DNA of 41,467 bases from Candidatus Hydrothermarchaeota archaeon (GCA_015521565.1 WANX01000131.1:1-41467); one strand, 5' to 3'. Counted from the stretch's first letter, positions 22,786-31,334 are shown. Notes: generated from the sequence alone by a model not told the origin. Made by a program: numbers and translations.

Positions 22786-23136
22786 GTGGAAGGGGATGTA
22801 TTTGCGGCGATGCTGATTGTGGCTGCAGGAACCTATGTGATGCGTGCAGTGCCCCTCGCCATTGCAGTCGCCAGCCGCAGCAGAATTTTTACACCGGATG
22901 CGAGCGGGCTTCTGAGCATGATGGCTGCTTCATTGATTTCAGCGCTCCTGGTGGTGTCAGCTATGCCGGAACAGCAGAACCTTGCACCACGGGAGCTGCT
23001 GGCACGCACAATCGCAATTATTGCCGTGTTTTTATCCCAGCTCCGATGGAGGAATCTGGGAGTGGCTGTTGTTAGCGGCGTGGCGGTATATGCTGTTTTG
23101 CGGTTTTTTGTAGAATGCCTGGAAAAAGCTTATTAA
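22786..23136 (+). CDS. azlD: AzlD-family exporter, small subunit
   Basis: 116 residues. The track shows only a longer open frame from 22519; the real start is GTG 22786, two bases after the azlC stop and eight after GGAGG (22773-22777). Four hydrophobic helices with AGTYVMRAVPLAIAVASR near the N-terminus and LLSMMAASLISALLVV follow the AzlD pattern. Partner of AzlC. Ends before a 133-base gap to argG. Confidence 0.9.
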   Translation: MEGDVFAAMLIVAAGTYVMRAVPLAIAVASRSRIFTPDASGLLSMMAASLISALLVVSAMPEQQNLAPRELLARTIAIIAVFLSQLRWRNLGVAVVSGVAVYAVLRFFVECLEKAY

Positions 23137-23269
23137 GGTAGCGTCCAGACTGTTATCTGTTGTTGTGGAGTTGTTCCCCCTTTACCCTGCTCTTACGGCT
23201 AATGAGGTCTAAAAACTGAGATGCAGGTTCTGCAGGGGAATTAAAAAAGCATGGCAGGAGGAGAATTTC
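23137..23269 (+). promoter_or_regulatory. Gap upstream of argG with its ribosome-binding site
   Basis: No ORF. AGGAGGAG (about 23256-23263) is well placed for ATG 23270. AATTAAAAAA (23239-23248) is AT-rich but too near the ribosome-binding site to be the only TATA box. I see no convincing promoter or riboswitch. Confidence 0.35.
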
Positions 23270-24444
<1,175 letters not shown>

Positions 24445-24448
<4 letters not shown>

Positions 24449-25497
24449 CCCTCACCCTTCACGAAGATGCGCACAAAGCCCAGGGCTGCAAAAACCACCA
24501 CCGGACCCAGGAGGATGCCCTTCGCACCCAGGCTTGCGGTGCCCGCAATGAAGCCTATAAGAAGGGGCACAACCGGCACCCTTCCTGAGACGCTGGCAAC
24601 AAGCGGGCGGATTACAATATCAGGCAGCACACTTAGCACAGCAACGCAGGTTATGAAGAAGAAGGCGGCTTTGGCTGTGCCATAGGCAAGGTAGAGGTAG
24701 CCCGTCATGGGCGCGTAAACCAGCCATCCCCCCACGATGGGGATAAGGGTGAGCACCCCGGTGAGTGCCGCCAGCAGGCCGGTGAAGGGCACTGAAAAAG
24801 TGCTGTACACAGCGTAGGCGAGCAGGCCTGTGAAGAGGGCCGTGAGGAAGATGCTGTACACTATCTGCCTGAGCAGCGCATCGAGATAGCTGAAGTAGGC
24901 AACCACGCGCCTGTCGCCGAGATGGGTGGCAGCATCTGCAATTTCTTCAGCCTTTGTGAGGAGATACAGCGCTACCAGCACCCCCAGAAACATCTGAAAG
25001 AGGGCACCTCCCAGCGCTTTGAAGAAGCCCACAAACAGAGCAGCAAGACTCTGGAGAAGCGAACCATAGCCGGTGAAGCTTGTGAGAAGCTGCTGAAGCT
25101 CTTCAATGCTCAGCTCCTGAATCCTGGACAGCTCCTCCTGGAGCAGGGCCACATACTCCTGAATGTTTATGCCAGCAAGTGCCAGCAGCTGCCTGGCCTC
25201 GGGGGTGGAGAGAAGGCTCACCGCCTCGGAGGCAACTCTGTATATAACAAAGGAGAAGAAGACCATGCCGGGAAGAAGTACAAAAAGCACAGTCAGCAGC
25301 ATTGCCAGCCATCTTCGCTTCAAACGTGCTTCAAGCCGCGACTCCACAGGGTATAGCAGGTAGAAGACCACCAGCGCAATGAGCAGCGCGGGGTATATTG
25401 GGCTGAGAACATAGAGAAGGAGGAGAAAGCCGAGGAGCACCACACCTGCGAGCAGCGGCTCAAGCACTCCTCTTCTGCTCAGAACCTCCTCAGCCAC
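24445..25497 (-). CDS. AI-2E/PerM family membrane transporter
   Basis: 350 residues from GTG 25497, preceded by GGAGGTC with good spacing inside the end of the pilin gene; the track's start adds 31 residues that read through the pilin. Eight or so membrane helices with a central soluble segment (about 85-145), and C-terminal [43 protein letters not shown] and [13 protein letters not shown], which are family signatures. Members have been linked to Na+/H+ exchange or small-molecule export; the substrate here is unknown. Coupled to the upstream pilin gene by overlap. Confidence 0.88.
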
Positions 25498-25679
25498 TCC
25501 ACGACCTCCTCTATAGTCTGGTTCAGAATCGCTTCTGTACTGTTTGCCAGCGCCATTGCAGCTGTCCTGGTCAGCTGGTTGTAGGCCCACACCACAATCA
25601 CCACTGCGACAAGCACTCCCCCCAGCATGAGGATGTACTCCAGAGACACCTGGGCAGCCCTGCTTTTATACGGATTCAT
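25479..25679 (-). CDS. Small class III signal-peptide pilin-like protein
   Basis: 66 residues from ATG 25679 (the track has three more). The N-terminal SRAAQVSLEYILMLGGVLVAVVIVVWAY is a class III signal: short basic leader, then Q-x-SLEY followed by a hydrophobic helix, processed by an EppA-like prepilin peptidase before the Gln. The mature protein is only about 55 residues, with an NST sequon-like site and a C-terminal amphipathic helix ([12 protein letters not shown]). No pilus ATPase or platform gene is nearby. It may be a minor pilin or membrane anchor. Confidence 0.8.
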   Translation of the reverse strand: MNPYKSRAAQVSLEYILMLGGVLVAVVIVVWAYNQLTRTAAMALANSTEAILNQTIEEVVEWLRRF

Positions 25680-25984
25680 GTGAAACAAGTGTATGTTTTA
25701 TTTAATGCATTTGAAAAAGCTTTCTGAAATCAGCCACAGGAGCTACTCCGGCTCTATGCCCAGAAGCCCTCTTGCAGGGATGCCGATACCGTGGGTGACA
25801 GCTACAACGCCCGGCGGAATTATCGGGATTGCACTGAGAATTAAAGGCCTGGGTATAGAAAGGTTCTCAAAGAGGAAATAGGGGATGAGAAGAAAAGCTC
25901 TTTGAAGGGACTCTGCGGAGTCCACTAAAAGAGCTGTGGCAGCGAAGATATTTAGTACCTGTCGTTATCCTGCAGCTCTCTTAT
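25680..25984 (+). ncRNA. Non-coding stretch with several perfect hairpins; candidate structured RNA
   Basis: The longest gene-free stretch in the window (305 bases). Hairpins read directly: AGCC-ACA-GGAG-CTA-CTCC-GGCT (25732-25753); CCCT/AGGG (25767-25779); CCCG/CGGG (25810-25827); TGAGAA/TTCTCA (25835-25869); and the nested hairpin at 25896-25935. The small ORFs of 60-62 codons on both strands lack ribosome-binding sites. The best hairpin has a UNCG-type loop only on the plus strand, which favours a plus-strand RNA. The class is unknown; it is not an SRP, RNase P or tRNA that I can recognise. It could instead be the long leader of a neighbour. Confidence 0.4.
25896..25935 (+). other. Nested 40-nt stem-loop with UGCG tetraloop and symmetric internal loop
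   Basis: The outer stem AGCTCTTT/AAAGAGCT (8 bp) and inner stem GGACTC/GAGTCC (6 bp) are both perfect. They are separated by a 4x4 internal loop GAAG/ACTA and closed by C(TGCG)G, a UNCG-class tetraloop when read on the plus strand. Fourteen perfect pairs in 40 bases are very unlikely to be accidental. Confidence 0.75.
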
Positions 25985-26248
25985 ATGAGGCTGAGGGAAA
26001 TAGCATGCCACTACGGCACCTGCGGGGGTTCAACGAGCAGGGTGAAAATATACTTTGCCGACAGAAACAGGACCTTTTACTGGGATGAGCTTTTTCCGCA
26101 CAGGATAAAACGCTCTCCTGCAGGGAGTGCGAACAGGGAGGAAGTGCGCGTGATTGTGGAGGTGCTCAGGCGCGAGCTGGCGAGGCGCCGCTTCACCAGC
26201 AACGCCTACTACCTGCGTAAGGCGCTTCGCTCGCTCACGGGAAGGTAA
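25985..26248 (+). CDS. Hypothetical protein, 87 residues
   Basis: I do not recognise this protein. It is soluble and basic, with two N-terminal Cys (CHYGTC), an aromatic central part (FADRNRTFYWDELF) and a helical C-terminus rich in Arg (VEVLRRELARRR, YYLRKALRSLTGR). A TATA-like GATATTTAGTACC (about 25947-25959) lies roughly 28 bases before ATG 25985, predicting a leaderless mRNA. Codon use is like that of its neighbours. It could bind nucleic acid given its charge, but nothing specific supports that. Confidence 0.55.
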   Translation: MRLREIACHYGTCGGSTSRVKIYFADRNRTFYWDELFPHRIKRSPAGSANREEVRVIVEVLRRELARRRFTSNAYYLRKALRSLTGR

Positions 26249-26295
26249 AAGTATTTATACCTCCAGCACCAGTCTAAAATCTGGAGGTAGGAAGT
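26249..26295 (+). promoter_or_regulatory. Promoter and ribosome-binding site of the zinc-ribbon gene
   Basis: GTATTTATAC (26251-26260) is a good archaeal TATA box and GGAGGT (26283-26288) lies seven bases before ATG 26296. The same GTATTTATA core precedes the ferredoxin gene at 34291. Confidence 0.65.
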
Positions 26296-26424
26296 ATGGG
26301 AGAGTATTACCATTGTGCAAGATGCAATACAGTCTTTGAACACACAGAGGGTGCCTGGGCCAAGTGCCTGGAATGCGGGGCCCTGGCGGTGACCCGGGTG
26401 GAGGTCACCGGCAGGCACGGCTAA
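26296..26424 (+). CDS. 42-residue zinc-ribbon protein
   Basis: Below the ORF track cutoff. The ORF starts at ATG 26296 after GGAGGT and its own TATA box and ends at TAA 26422-26424. The protein has two CxxC knuckles (CARC and CLEC) 14 residues apart, as in a single zinc ribbon, followed by a short TRVEVTGRHG tail. Such tiny archaeal zinc ribbons are common and mostly uncharacterised; nucleic-acid or protein binding is the usual guess. No obvious link to its neighbours. Confidence 0.72.
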   Translation: MGEYYHCARCNTVFEHTEGAWAKCLECGALAVTRVEVTGRHG

Positions 26425-26511
26425 CCCCCTCTTTTTATTTTTGTTGCGTACTGTGTAACAAAAGATTTATATAGCGCTGATACCACTCGTCATTTCGTAG
26501 AGTGGTGTGAC
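26425..26511 (+). promoter_or_regulatory. Promoter and operator-like inverted repeat of the HTH-ppsA operon
   Basis: TATA box AGATTTATATAG (26463-26474). A perfect 7-base inverted repeat ACCACTC/GAGTGGT with an 11-base spacer (26482-26506) falls over the predicted start site and just before ATG 26512. It could be an autoregulatory operator for the HTH protein or a 5' mRNA hairpin. Confidence 0.6.
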
Positions 26512-26946
26512 ATGACAGTAACTTTATCCAGGGTTGATGAGACCTTCTGGAGTCTGGTCAGGAGAATAGGCGGAGAAGTTGTGGCCGCGAGGGAGCCCGG
26601 CAGATACATGAAAAAGCTGAGGGAGGATGCAGGCGTAACTCAGGAGGAGATTGCCAGGATAATAGGCCTGCGCAGGGAGAGCATATCAAGAATAGAGAAT
26701 GGCTCTGTTGCGCCAACCCTTAGCTATGTGCGCAGGTTTGCACGCATAATGGCAGCGCTTAAAATAGTGCGAGAGCTATTGGCGAGGGAGGAGGTGTCCA
26801 TGCTTGCGGGGCAGGGCACAGCATTTTCCCCCCGTGTGCTGAGGCTGTGTCTGAACTTCTCCGCCCGGGAGCTCAGCTTAATCTCAGAGCTCGGATTTAA
26901 GAGTTATCAGCGCACAAAGAAGAAGGTGCTCAGGAGGGTAAGGTGA
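26512..26946 (+). CDS. XRE-type HTH regulator, likely controlling ppsA
   Basis: 144 residues. A helix-turn-helix at about 28-82 (RYMKKLREDAGVTQEEIARIIGLRRESISRIENG) is followed by a helical C-terminal region with FSARELSLISELGFKSYQRTKKKV, of no family I recognise, perhaps for dimerisation or ligand sensing. Its stop overlaps the ppsA start (TGATG), so the two are co-transcribed and translationally coupled. Control of PEP synthase according to carbon or energy status is the natural inference. An inverted repeat sits at its promoter. Confidence 0.87.
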   Translation: MTVTLSRVDETFWSLVRRIGGEVVAAREPGRYMKKLREDAGVTQEEIARIIGLRRESISRIENGSVAPTLSYVRRFARIMAALKIVRELLAREEVSMLAGQGTAFSPRVLRLCLNFSARELSLISELGFKSYQRTKKKVLRRVR

Positions 26947-29222
26947 TGAACATAACCTGGTTTGAGGATTTGGATAAGGACGATGTGGCGATAGCAGGTG
27001 GCAAGGGAGCAAACCTGGGGGAGCTCGTCAGGGCGGGGCTGCCGGTGCCGCCCGGCTTTGTTGTGACTGCGCAGGCCTATGCAAAGTTCATGGAAGAGAG
27101 CGGCCTGGCGAAGAGGATAAGCGCAGTTCTCAGCGCTACCGATGTGGACAACAACGACGAGCTCACAGAGGCTTCCAGGGAGATAAGGGAGATGATAATC
27201 TCCACGCCAGTACCGGAAACTCTTGCAAAGGAGATTCTTGAGAGCTACCGCGAGCTCTCAAGGCGGGCGGGCAAGGATGAGGAGTTTGTGGCGGTGCGCA
27301 GCTCTGCAACCGCGGAGGATTTGCCGGGAGCGAGTTTCGCCGGACAGCAGGAAACCTTTCTGAATGTGAAGGGTGAGGAGGTCGTGGATTACGTGCGCCG
27401 GTGCTGGAGTTCGCTCTTCACCCCGCGCGCGATATTCTACCGCGAGAAGAAGGGCTTTGCCCACGAGCGCGTTGCCATCGCCGTTGTGGTGCAGAAGATG
27501 GTCAACGCGGACAAGGCGGGGGTGATGTTCTCCGTTCATCCAGCGACGGGAGAGAGGGACAAAATTGTTATAGAGGCTGCCTTCGGCCTGGGGGAGGGTG
27601 TGGTCTCGGGTGCGGTCACGCCGGACCACTACGTCATCGACAAGGCGAGCAACAGGCTTCTTCACAAGGAGGTGGCGGTGAAGGAGATAATGTTTACCAA
27701 GGACGAGAAAACAGGCAGGACCATCAAGGTTAAGCTACCGCCCGAGCGTGCAGGTGAGCAGGTGCTTAATGAACAGGAGCTTGCCGAGCTGGCAGAGCTT
27801 GGCAAGAAGGTTGAGGAGCACTTCGGCACGCCTCAGGACATAGAGTGGGCCTATGAGGCTGGGAAACTTTACCTGCTCCAGTCGCGACCTATAACTGTGC
27901 TCTACGAAAAGGAGGACAGGGAGGAGGAGTCTGCCGGTGAAGCCAGGGAGGTGCTCGTCAAGGGCCTGGCTGCGAGCCCTGGCATGGGCTCCGGCAGGGT
28001 CAAGGTTATTTTCAGTGTGAAGGAGCTGGATAAGATAAAGGAGGGCGACGTGCTTGTCACCACGATGACGAATCCAGACATGGTGCCCGCGATGAAGCGT
28101 GCATCCGCGATAGTTACCGATGAGGGTGGAATGACATGCCACGCCGCAATCGTCAGCAGGGAGCTGGGCATACCCTGCGTCGTGGGCACAGGCAACGCCA
28201 CAGAGGTGCTGAGTGACGGGATGGAGGTCACCGTTGACGGCACCCGGGGGGTGGTTTACAGGGGAATCTCCAGGATGAAAGAGGAGAGGCGCCAGGAGGT
28301 GACAGCAGCGGCGGCTCCGAAAATAGTTACCGCCACCGAGATAAAGGTGAACATCAGCATCCCCGAGGTCGCACCCAGGGTTGCGCCCATCGCGGACGGC
28401 GTGGGCCTGCTGCGCGTTGAGCACCTCATACTGGGCATCGGCAAGCATCCAATGAAGTTCATCCGCGAGGGTAAGGAGGAGGAGCTTGTAGAGAAGATAG
28501 CCGAGGGCGTGCGAAAGGTGACGCAGCCCTTCTTCCCGAAGCCGGTGTGGTACCGCACCCTCGACGCTCCCACCGACGAGTTCCGCGGCCTTGAGGGCGG
28601 GGAAGACGAGCCCGTGGAGCACAACCCCATGCTGGGCTGGCGCGGAGTGCGCCGCGCCCTGGACCAGCCGGAGCTTCTAAGGGTTGAGTTCAGGGCGATT
28701 AAGAAACTCGTAGACGAGGGCTACACCAACATCGGCGTGATGATACCCCTGGTGCAGCACCCCGAGGAGCTGCGCAGGGCAAAGGAGATAGCCCGGGAGG
28801 TGGGGATAGAGCCCCATCGCGACGTCAAGTTCGGGATAATGGTGGAGATACCCGCGGCGGCGCTGATTATAGAGGAGTTTCTGCACGAGGGCGTGGACTT
28901 CATAAGCTTCGGCACCAACGACCTTACCCAGTACACCCTCGCTGTGGACAGGAACAACGAGAGGGTGGCGAAGCTCTATACAGAGAAGCATCCCGCGGTT
29001 ATGAAGCTAATAGAGATGGTAATTAAAGAGTGCCGCAGGCACGGGGTGGAGACAAGCATCTGCGGCCAAGCTGGAAGCGACCCGGAGGTGGCGAGCAGGC
29101 TGGTGGAGTTCGGCATATCCAGCATCTCCGCAAACCCGGATGCGGTGCAGAGCATACGCGAGATGGTGGCGAGGACTGAGATGAGGCTGCTTCTGGACAG
29201 GGCCCGGCAAGATGCCCCCTGA
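26946..29222 (+). CDS. ppsA: Phosphoenolpyruvate synthase
   Basis: 758 residues from ATG 26946; the track counts a GTG one codon earlier. N-terminal ATP-grasp domain (GGKGANLGELVRAGLPVPPGF, VAVRSSATAEDLPGASFAGQQET), swivelling phospho-His domain with TDEGGMTCHAAIVSRELGIPCVVGTG, and C-terminal PEP/pyruvate barrel (GLLRVEHL, FGIMVEIPAAALI, FISFGTNDLTQYTLAVDRNN, SICGQAGSDPEVA). It makes PEP from pyruvate with ATP, giving AMP and phosphate, the entry to gluconeogenesis from acetyl-CoA-derived pyruvate. The domain set is complete. Confidence 0.97.
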   Translation: MNITWFEDLDKDDVAIAGGKGANLGELVRAGLPVPPGFVVTAQAYAKFMEESGLAKRISAVLSATDVDNNDELTEASREIREMIISTPVPETLAKEILESYRELSRRAGKDEEFVAVRSSATAEDLPGASFAGQQETFLNVKGEEVVDYVRRCWSSLFTPRAIFYREKKGFAHERVAIAVVVQKMVNADKAGVMFSVHPATGERDKIVIEAAFGLGEGVVSGAVTPDHYVIDKASNRLLHKEVAVKEIMFTKDEKTGRTIKVKLPPERAGEQVLNEQELAELAELGKKVEEHFGTPQDIEWAYEAGKLYLLQSRPITVLYEKEDREEESAGEAREVLVKGLAASPGMGSGRVKVIFSVKELDKIKEGDVLVTTMTNPDMVPAMKRASAIVTDEGGMTCHAAIVSRELGIPCVVGTGNATEVLSDGMEVTVDGTRGVVYRGISRMKEERRQEVTAAAAPKIVTATEIKVNISIPEVAPRVAPIADGVGLLRVEHLILGIGKHPMKFIREGKEEELVEKIAEGVRKVTQPFFPKPVWYRTLDAPTDEFRGLEGGEDEPVEHNPMLGWRGVRRALDQPELLRVEFRAIKKLVDEGYTNIGVMIPLVQHPEELRRAKEIAREVGIEPHRDVKFGIMVEIPAAALIIEEFLHEGVDFISFGTNDLTQYTLAVDRNNERVAKLYTEKHPAVMKLIEMVIKECRRHGVETSICGQAGSDPEVASRLVEFGISSISANPDAVQSIREMVARTEMRLLLDRARQDAP

Positions 29223-29265
29223 TGAAGGCTCTTTTTTCCACTGCGGAAGACGGCGCTGTCCGGCT

Positions 29266-30015
29266 CTACTCCACCTGATTCAGAGATATCCTGACCTTCA
29301 CCACAGGGTCAACGGGGTCGTTGCTGTAGATGTACACCTCGCGGATAACAAAGCCGCGCAGGTCCTCATGTACACGGGGGTCGTAGTACACCTTCAGGGT
29401 GGCGGTTTCCCCTGGAGATAGCTCTGCCTCCCATTCTGCAGGACCCGAGCCCTGGCCCATGTCCATCCCGAACCTGGGGCCTTCAACACCCCTCACCACC
29501 AGCGCAGCGGTGGTGCAGCCGCAGGAGGTGGCCAGGTTGGTTATGACCAGCCTGTTTTTACCGGCGTTCTTCACCTGGAAGGTGGTCACCACCTCGCCGC
29601 CGGCGATGCTCACGTTGCCCAGGTCTGCACTTTCCGGGGAGACCTCAACTACGGGTCTATCCCTGGGTGCCTTCTTGAGCATATACTCCCGGAACTCTGC
29701 CCTTGCGGTATCATTCCTGAAGGAGTCGATGCCATAGCGTGCCACGTACTTCTCCATGACCTGCATCCTGCCCAGACCAGCGTCTATCAGGCCGGTGGCA
29801 TAGCCCTTGCGCTCAATCGCAAGCTGACAGCAGTCTGCGCTTATGGGCTGGCCACAGCAGGGGCACTGGAATGTATCGTAGATCTCCTCATAGGATACCT
29901 GCACATCCGTGACCGGGGAAGAAGCAAGCTTGGCTGCGGCCAGTCCGCCAGCTCCGCCGAGCAGGAAAACAGCCACGATAATAACCACTAACCTTCCGTC
30001 TCCTTTATCAGCCAT
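29266..30015 (-). CDS. Membrane-anchored CcmH-like/DUF1573 fusion protein
   Basis: 249 residues. One N-terminal membrane anchor (about 9-29). A Cys-rich segment follows (C51, C53, C54, C62, C63; QCPCCGQPISADCCQLA) with downstream MEKYVARYGIDSF, resembling the thiol-redox domain of CcmH-type cytochrome c maturation proteins. The second half (about 122-249) is a DUF1573-type beta-sandwich with the hallmark TNLATSCGCTTA. The protein should face outside the membrane. A role in thiol handling of exported proteins or cytochromes is inferred; the CcmC-like protein at 18287 would be a possible partner. Single gene. Confidence 0.72.
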   Translation of the reverse strand: MADKGDGRLVVIIVAVFLLGGAGGLAAAKLASSPVTDVQVSYEEIYDTFQCPCCGQPISADCCQLAIERKGYATGLIDAGLGRMQVMEKYVARYGIDSFRNDTARAEFREYMLKKAPRDRPVVEVSPESADLGNVSIAGGEVVTTFQVKNAGKNRLVITNLATSCGCTTAALVVRGVEGPRFGMDMGQGSGPAEWEAELSPGETATLKVYYDPRVHEDLRGFVIREVYIYSNDPVDPVVKVRISLNQVE

Positions 30016-30060
30016 TGAAGAGAGTAGTGCAGGGGCTTTTATTTCATTTTTCCCAAATTG

Positions 30061-30105
30061 TTCAAAAACATTATATATCGTGACACGATATCGTTATATG
30101 ATATT
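30061..30105 (+). promoter_or_regulatory. PadR promoter with perfect 17-bp palindrome
   Basis: ATATCGTG-A-CACGATAT (30075-30091) is a perfect odd-centred palindrome overlapping the TATA-like TTATATAT (30071-30078). A second, looser repeat, ATATC-N7-GATAT, follows (about 30088-30104). ATG 30106 lies about 28 bases from the TATA box, so the mRNA is nearly leaderless. A PadR dimer bound here would block TBP, which suggests autorepression. Confidence 0.75.
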
Positions 30106-30402
30106 ATGATGCGGGAGTTCTTCCTGGGCTTCATAAAGGTGCACATCCTGTACCACGCCTCCAGGAGGGAGGTGTGCGGAGTTGAGATGATGGAGGAGCT
30201 GAGGAGACACGGCTACGACATAAGCCCCGGGACGCTGTATCCTGCACTTCACAATCTGGAAAAGTGGGGCTATCTGGAAAGCAGAACAGAAATTGTGGGA
30301 GGGAGGAGGAGGCGGTACTACCGCGCCACCCGGAAGGGGCGCAGGGCGCTTGAGGAGGCGCGCAATAAAATACGCGAGCTGGTGGGGGAGGTGCTGGAGT
30401 GA
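30106..30402 (+). CDS. PadR-family transcriptional regulator
   Basis: 98 residues from ATG 30106 (ATG 30109 also possible); the track's start at 30058 lies upstream of the TATA box. Winged helix with the PadR hallmarks MMEELRRHGYDISPGTLYPALHNLEKWGYLES and GRRRRYYRATRKGRRALEEA, plus a short C-terminal dimerisation helix. PadR proteins are usually ligand-responsive repressors of the adjacent gene. It overlaps the exchanger start by four bases (GTGA), so that gene is the likely target. Confidence 0.92.
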   Translation: MMREFFLGFIKVHILYHASRREVCGVEMMEELRRHGYDISPGTLYPALHNLEKWGYLESRTEIVGGRRRRYYRATRKGRRALEEARNKIRELVGEVLE

Positions 30403-31334
30403 TTGAAGTGGCGATGCTGGTCCTGGGAATAGCGCTCGTTGTATATGGAGCGGAGCGCTTTGTGCAGGGCATCGCCGGCTCTGCCCTCGTGCTGGGGGTC
30501 TCCACCTTTGCACTTGGGGTAATCTTCGGAGGCTTCGACATGGAGAATCTTGCGGCCGGCGTTGCGGCTGCCCTGAATGGGCTGTCCGGAATAAGTCTGG
30601 GAACTGTGATAGGCTCCAGCATATTCCTGCTGGGCGCGGCGGTTGGAATAACTGCCCTGCTCGTCCCTCTGGAAGTCAGGATACCCGCGCGCTATGTTCT
30701 GCTAACCCTGCTCTCCCCGCTGCCCATGTTTTTCCTCATGCAGGACGGCCTGCTTTCGCGCTCCGACGGCCTGATTCTTGTTGCAATCTCCCTGCCGGTA
30801 TTAGGCTACATCCTCAGGGACTCGAGGCGCAGCACCTTTCTTGAGCAGGACGAGGAGTTCCGGGAGGTCGTGCATGAGGCGGGAGGAAAGCCTGTCTGGT
30901 ACTTTCCGGCACTTCTGGTGGTAAGCCTGGGGATTATACTGCTGGGAGCGGAACTCCTGGTGAGGGGCGCAAGGGGGGTAATCCAGAGCTTCGGGATAGG
31001 CGAAACCCTTCTGGGAATGGTTTTCATTGCGGCTGCGGTAAGCTTTGAGGAGGTTGCCCGCATGGTGATACCCGCGTGGAGGGGCAGACCGGAGATAAGC
31101 CTGGGCAACATCCTGGGCACAGTTCTGTTTTTTGTGCTCTTCAACCTGGGGGTAATCGCAGCAGCGGCACCTCTGAGCGTGGAGCGGAGCGTGCTGCTGC
31201 TGCACTTTCCGGCGATGATGCTTCTCCTCACCGTTAACTGTGGATTCATGCTCAGGGGCGGAATCTCCCGCGCAGGAGGGATGCTGCTTCTCCTGCTCTA
31301 CTCTGCATACCTGGGTGTGAACTACTACCTCTAA
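30399..31334 (+). CDS. Sodium/calcium exchanger (CaCA) family membrane protein
   Basis: 311 residues, GTG start overlapping the PadR stop. About ten membrane helices in two halves, with a charged linker between them (RRSTFLEQDEEFREVVHEAG). The two alpha-repeats are recognisable, GGFDMENLAAGVAAALNGLSG with LGTVIGSSIF, and SFEEVARMVIPAWRGRPEISLGNILGT. The usual GxSxPE core is replaced by GFDMEN in the first repeat and SFEEV in the second, so the ion specificity may differ from Ca2+/Na+. PadR coupling suggests inducible efflux. Confidence 0.85.
   Translation: MIEVAMLVLGIALVVYGAERFVQGIAGSALVLGVSTFALGVIFGGFDMENLAAGVAAALNGLSGISLGTVIGSSIFLLGAAVGITALLVPLEVRIPARYVLLTLLSPLPMFFLMQDGLLSRSDGLILVAISLPVLGYILRDSRRSTFLEQDEEFREVVHEAGGKPVWYFPALLVVSLGIILLGAELLVRGARGVIQSFGIGETLLGMVFIAAAVSFEEVARMVIPAWRGRPEISLGNILGTVLFFVLFNLGVIAAAAPLSVERSVLLLHFPAMMLLLTVNCGFMLRGGISRAGGMLLLLLYSAYLGVNYYL

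Noticed and set aside
25498-25590. 31-residue extension of the AI-2E family permease
   Set aside because: It reads through the pilin gene in another frame; GTG 25497 follows GGAGGTC with correct spacing.
25693-25925. Short ORFs on both strands (25693-25881 plus, 25743-25925 minus)
   Set aside because: They have no ribosome-binding site, they overlap each other on opposite strands, and the region is dominated by hairpins; a protein remnant cannot be fully excluded.
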